Origin: Heterodera schachtii | Taxonomy: Eukaryota > Nematoda > Chromadorea > Rhabditida > Heteroderidae | NCBI GenBank assembly: GCA_023374025.1 | Contig: SIJG01000004.1 | Location: forward strand, 2,291,226 to 2,355,225 | Direction: 5' to 3' | DNA length: 64,000 nucleotides | In this document: piece after piece, positions 59,195 through 64,000 of the stretch | Position numbering within the stretch: position 1 is the first letter of the stretch | How the letters are laid out: each line of letters opens with the position of its first letter | Position numbers and translations under genes: made by a program | The notes under the pieces: model-generated | The model's input: only the letters and a program-made list of their open reading frames with translations | Told to the model about the DNA's origin: nothing | Database searches by the model: none

Positions 59195-59548
59195 GGGAGA
59201 AGAGAGAAGGGAGGGAGGGAAGGGAGAAGAGAGAAGGGAGGGAGGGAAGGGAGAAGAGAGAAGGGAGGGAGGGAAGGGAGAAGAGAGAAGGGAGGGAGGG
59301 AAGGGAGAAGAGAGAAGGGAGGGAGGGAAGGGAGGGAGGAAGGAGAAGAGAGAAGGGAGGGAGGGAAGGGAGAAGAGAGAAGGGAGGGAGGGAAGGGAGA
59401 AGAGAGAAGGGAGGGAGGGAAGGGAGAAGAGAGAAGGGAGGGAGGGAAGGGAGAAGAGAGAAGGGAGGGAGGAAGGGAGAAGAGAGAAGGGAGGGAGGGA
59501 AGGGAGAAGAGAGAAGGGAGGGAGGGAAGGGAGAAGAGAGAAGGGAGT
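59195..59548. repeat. 27-bp purine tandem array, about 13 copies
   Basis: Unit begins GAGAAGAGAGAAGGGAGGGA and repeats with a 27-bp period; successive units start, for example, at 59224 and 59251. A few copies differ by single bases or small deletions (near 59335 and 59470). Open frames on both strands are artefacts of the 27-bp (nine-codon) period. Confidence 0.92.
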
Positions 59549-60469
59549 CCCCTAGGGACGTGCAATTGGAGAGGAAACGAAGGAGCGGGGGAGGGGCACT
59601 GTTTGTTTAATGGTTTAAACAAAATTCAATTTGAGCAGAAAACAGGGAATGAGACAATCAAAGAGAATGAAATAATAAAGAAACAGAGAATGCCAAAAAG
59701 GGCATGAAAATGTTTAATGAGTCACATCGCGCCCTTTTTGTCCAGTCTTAATCAAAGGCTAATAATATTCAACCGCCTGCGAGAGTGGTCATTATACGTC
59801 CCAATCCGTTCCATTCCTTCAATCCCTCCCCCCCCCCCCCCCGTTTTTGTGTGCTTTTGTCGGTTTTTATGTTTGTGGTAAAGAGTGAATGGACAAACAA
59901 AAAAACAATGAATTGGCTTAAAAATGAATGAGATACGCTTGACAGATTCTTTTTATGGGGTGGGGATGAATAAACCAAATTAACAAGCATTTCTCTCTGT
60001 TCCATCCCTCCCAATCTCAACCGTACCCTCCCCCCCCCCCCCCCCTCTAATCGTCCATTGCCCCCTCCTCCTTCCATTCCGCGCATTTCTCCCATTTCAT
60101 TTGCCCTTTCTCCGTTTGTTTGGCCGATTGGTGAGTCTATCTGACCAACATTTTCCCTATTTTGAAGATGCGCTAATCTTCCGACGGCCGGACGATTGGA
60201 TGAGCGAGAAAAGGGAAGAAAACGAAAGGAAAGGGCGGCGAACAATCAATCAAACCGGGCAAAAGTGGGGATTTTGGGCTTTCATTTCCGTCATTGGCAA
60301 ACACAGAAAGAGGGGAAAGAAGGGATTTGGGGATTTGCGAAGGATGAACAGCAGCAGATGAAGAAAAGGAAAGAGAAGCGGAAACGGAGGAAGAATACGA
60401 AGGAAGAAGAAAAAAGGGAATGGAAGAAGAAAAAAGGAGTGGAAGAGGGACAAAAAGAGGAAAGGAAGA

Positions 60470-60835
60470 TCGGAGGGGAGGAGGAAGAGGAAGAAAAAGG
60501 AAATGGAAGAGGGATAAAAGATAAAAAGGTGGGGGAGGAAAAGGAAAATAAAAGGAAGAGGGGGAGAGAAGAGAAAAAGGAAGATTGGAGGGGAGGAGGA
60601 AGAGGAAGAAAAAGGAAATGGAAGAGGGATAAAAGATAAAAAGGTGGGGGAGGAAAAGGAAAATAAAAGGAAGAGGGGGAGAGAAGAGAAAAAGGAAGAT
60701 TGGAGGGGAGGAGGAAGAGGAAGAAAAAGGAAATGGAAGAGGGATAAAAGATAAAAAGGTGGGGGAGGAAAAGGAAAATAAAAGGAAGAGGGGGAGAGAA
60801 GAGAAAAAGGAAGATTGGAGGGGAGGAGGAGAGAA
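60470..60835. repeat. 115-bp tandem repeat, three copies
   Basis: The marker AAATGGAAGAGGGATAAAAG starts at 60501, 60616 and 60731, giving an exact 115-bp period. The copies are nearly identical over the full unit, so the duplication is recent or homogenised. The composition is almost entirely purine on the plus strand, with an AT-containing segment. Confidence 0.9.
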
Positions 60836-63153
60836 AAATGCTCAAAGTCTAAACAGTAAATAATAAGCAAGTGTATTTTCTTCTTTACCTATTACAATGG
60901 CTAGATGGAGTTTAATACGAAATAGCCAAGAGAGTTGCCCTTCGAATTGCCCAATCAACGCCAATGACACCAAATGACCCCCCACACACTTTTCAACAAA
61001 ATCGTCTCATTCGTCATCCCATTAACCAATCGGTAAACATTAAACTGCTCACAGACTTAAGAGTTAATGCAAAGTCAATGGGACAGTTGCGCAAGAAAAA
61101 GGGGGGGGGGGGCGACGGGAGGGAGAGAGTGAAAAGGGAAGGGAAAGGGTGTGGGACACTGGGGAGGGGGGGGGGGGATGATGCTAATATTATTTTCGCG
61201 ATTTGGGTCATATTTTATGACAATTATTTAAGGATAATAATAGCAATAATAAAACATAATGGGGGTGGGGGGGGTAACTCTCTTAACGGAAATTAACGGC
61301 CAATGGGAGAGGGGCACAGCTGAGAAGTGTGAAAAAGGTTGTGACACCGAAAATTTGGCAGCAGTTGAGCATTCGGTGGAAGAAAACACTTGGCCAAACA
61401 GCGGACAAACTTTGTTTTTCTTTCTTCGTAAAGTAAAAATGTGTAAATGTGCGTAAAAAAGTCAGAAATGTGTGAAGGGAGGACGGATGAGTTATGATGA
61501 GACGGATGAATGGATTTTGGAAGGACGGGGGACGGGGGGAGTGATGGAATATGCGCGAAGGGACAACACATTGTCCGCCCCAGGGGCGAATCCCCCCACC
61601 CCCACCTTCTTATTCCCCCCCCCCCGGCCCCTCCATCATCCGTCATAATCTTGCGGATGAATTGTGCCCCGGGGAAACTTCGACTCCGACAGATTTCGAG
61701 GATTGATGGACCCACTCGTGCCAATTAGAAGGGACAGTCGATGGAAGTGAAGATAAGGCAAGCTGACGAACACAGAAGGAAAACATTCGGCGGATGGCAT
61801 ACGATGGAAAAGGGAAGGGTGGCGGAGATGGGAGGAAAGAAAAGGCGATGATCAGTAGCAAAGGAAGTGATCATTTGGAAAACCAACCAAAACAATAGGT
61901 AGGATTTCAAACGGAAACTGACTGAATGATCAGACAATGTCGGATGTTTTGTTGGTTGGCTGTTCAGCTTCTTCCCCCCCCCCCCCCTCCCTCCGATCAC
62001 TGCTTCGACATGTGTCCGTCGCCCCTCTCGGCCGATTCGGTCGGCCAAAACCATTAAATAAGCTGGCCAAATTAATCACCAGCAATCGCTTGTGGGATAG
62101 ATCAGCCCCGAGAGCCGAATCATTGACGATTTGGGGACAGATTAATCCGTGTTTCCCTCACAGGTGTTTTCCTTGTTTTTAAATGAATTGCTTCTCAAAA
62201 CTATCCCATTCGATCGTTCATTTACTACATTTTCATTTAGTTTTATATCCCAAAACAACGCATCATTCAATCAATCGCTTCGAGTGATCGCTGTCGTATG
62301 TCCATTTTATTTTATTGCTTTTTTATTGGCCAATCGGATGGAAAAGTTTATTTGCCATTTTGTGATAATCCGATCGGATGAAAGAGAAAGGACAAAGACA
62401 GACCAAAGACAGCAAAAACAACGAACGATCAGAGAGAAAGCCGAGAAGGAAGTGAAAGGAGAGACGCTCACAGAAGGAATTGAATCAAATGGGCTTCTTC
62501 ATTTTTTGGTATTTATCTTCTGCTTAAAGACAAAAGACAAAGAGAGAGAGGGACAGAGAAGTGAATGAGGAAAATGAGAGAATGGTGAGCAGGGAAAAAG
62601 AGTGTGAAGAGATGGGATGGAAAGTGGAGAAAGAGAAGGGGACGAAAGGGGGGGGGGAGGGGTAAACAGTGACAGCGGCGGAGGGCTAACACCACACCAA
62701 AGACAAAAGGCACATTTCGGCGGGTGGGCGGATGTCTTAGTGAATGCGCAGCCCTGGCCGTACTCCAGCCTAAGCTCTTTCCTTCAACCTGGCCCATCTG
62801 TCCCTTGTTTTTTCTGATCGTTCCTTTCGTCTTTGCCCACTCTACTGAAATCTCTGACGGAAGCTCTCCAAGGGAAAGCGATCGAAAAGCACGGAACAGC
62901 GCAAAAAGCAAAAGACACTGCGATTGGGGGGAGGGGGGGGGGCGGTGAGTCACTCACCCGTCGCTTCCCATTCTCGACACTTGATCAGAGAACCCTTGGC
63001 GTATTTATTCTGCTCCTTTCCTTCACCAACCCCAATTCAGTCGCGCCGTTATGTCCCAAAATCCAAGTTACACGCATCGTCCCCGCCCCGGAGGTTAGCG
63101 GTGGGAATTCGATTCGCTTATCAGACAGAGGCAACCGACCGATGGTTTAAGGG

Positions 63154-63823
63154 ATGGCAGGGGCAGTGCTGGACAAGCAGAAGTCCAAATACAACGAGTT
63201 GGAAGGGCAATATCTGCTCGAGTGGATAAACGAAAAGGTGAAAGACTCGCAGATTTCCACTGACGGACAGCGCACGAATTTTTGGGAGCAATTGAAAGAT
63301 GGGACTTTGCTGTGCAGGTGAATGAATGGGCGGTGATCAGCGGACATCGAAAGCCATTGAAAATTTGGCAGGTTTTTGAATGCAGTGGAGCCCGGAATTG
63401 TGAAGAAAGTTATGAAGCCGATTTCAAATTTCAAGTGATTTTGCTGGTCATTTCCCTCCCTTTGCTCAATTCCCTCCCGTTCAGTTGTATGGAGAACATC
63501 AACCAATTTGTCAGCTTTATCTTTTTTTATATTTCTTTAACTCATAATTCAATTATTGGGTCGGCATAAGTTTTGTCCTATTTTGAGAGAGGCTTTTTTC
63601 TTAGGTAAGCGAGGCCCGTAAAATGGGAGTCATCGACCAAGAGACTTTCCAATCCGTGGATTTGCTTGAAGGCCGGGACCTTTTCTCTGTTTGTGTGACC
63701 CTCCAATCCCTGGCCAGAAAGGTATGAAAAAAAAATTGAATTTCTGCTGAAATGAACATCTTTCAGATGGAAAAATCACATGGAATTGCGCTTCCGAAGC
63801 AAGTGCCAAAGGATAAAATATGA
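63154..63823 (+). CDS. calponin/transgelin-like single CH-domain protein, 141 aa
   Basis: Small actin-binding protein of the transgelin/calponin family. Exons fit as 63154-63317, 63372-63434, 63485-63509, 63605-63721 and 63767-63823; phases agree and total 142 codons including the stop. The CH domain reads [24 protein letters not shown], then across an intron [13 protein letters not shown], followed by MENINQF joined to [20 protein letters not shown] and [19 protein letters not shown]. These are the conserved CH-helices of SM22/calponin. The protein ends soon after the domain and has no visible calponin repeat, as in short nematode calponin-like proteins. The start follows a nearby in-frame TAA at 63148-63150; an upstream exon is not excluded but not needed. 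Confidence 0.88.
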
Positions 63824-64000
63824 AGGGAAGGAGGAGAGCAAAGGGAAGAGGAGGAGGAGAAGGAGGAGAAATTACGAAGGACAGACAGACAGACAATCAT
63901 CAAAAAGAGACATTCATTTCGTAGTGAAAAGGACACATTCAAACCAAACCCACTTCATCTTTTTCCCTCGTTTTGCTTTCTTTTCATTTATGTACAATAA

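Noticed and set aside
59083..59622. 179- and 152-codon open frames across the 27-bp array
   Set aside because: Produced by a repeat period that is a multiple of three; composition is only Ser/Leu/Pro/Phe or Gly/Glu/Arg/Lys.
60196..60870. Lys/Glu-rich and Phe/Leu/Pro-rich open frames near 60.5 kb
   Set aside because: They follow the 115-bp purine tandem repeat and have no family similarity.

Overview
This window is nuclear DNA of a nematode. The evidence is: multi-exon genes with GT-AG introns, many only about 39-60 bp long; a beta-catenin that resembles the C. elegans adhesion-type HMP-2 more than vertebrate beta-catenin; closely spaced co-oriented genes as in nematode operons; and a degenerate patch of TTAGGC-like (nematode telomere) repeats. 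The many long poly-C/poly-G runs and purine/pyrimidine microsatellites suggest a plant-parasitic tylenchid such as a cyst nematode, but that assignment is inference. No prokaryotic, viral or organellar sequence was seen.

Layout. Positions 1-8206 (minus strand) hold four closely spaced genes, read right to left: a VAP-family ER tether, a DHHC palmitoyltransferase, the GPI-transamidase subunit GPAA1 and the start of a DMXL/rabconnectin-3 gene that runs off the left edge. A plus-strand CK1/TTBK-like kinase follows (9254-10499). A second minus-strand cluster, read from 22902 down to 10839, contains beta-catenin (hmp-2 type), UTP4/cirhin, CstF77 (suf-1) and the mRNA capping enzyme. Plus-strand genes then encode a Dispatched-like RND membrane protein (about 24.1-29.2 kb), a GOPC/PIST Golgi PDZ protein (30.3-32.2 kb), a long basic low-complexity protein region (34.3-38.0 kb) and a GEF-H1/Lbc-type RhoGEF (38.6-44.7 kb). 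An Iroquois homeobox gene lies on the minus strand (45.7-50.1 kb). About 13 kb of repeat-rich sequence with no supported gene follows, and a plus-strand calponin/transgelin-like gene (63154-63823) ends the window.

The two minus-strand clusters look like candidate operons. The first groups secretory and membrane-traffic functions. The second groups RNA-processing functions behind beta-catenin. Intergenic gaps within them are about 150-425 bp.

The most notable non-genic findings are a 200-bp MITE with near-perfect terminal inverted repeats and an exact 8-bp target duplication (hAT-like) inside the RhoGEF gene; a dispersed repeat with a GGTGCCGATAGG-like core seen at four places; a GC-AG intron that interrupts the Iroquois homeodomain; ultrashort in-frame introns inside catalytic or conserved motifs; and several unrelated tandem arrays. 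Exon boundaries were read by eye, so gene spans are more reliable than every internal splice site. I found no convincing novel multi-gene system; the genes are recognisable conserved animal genes.
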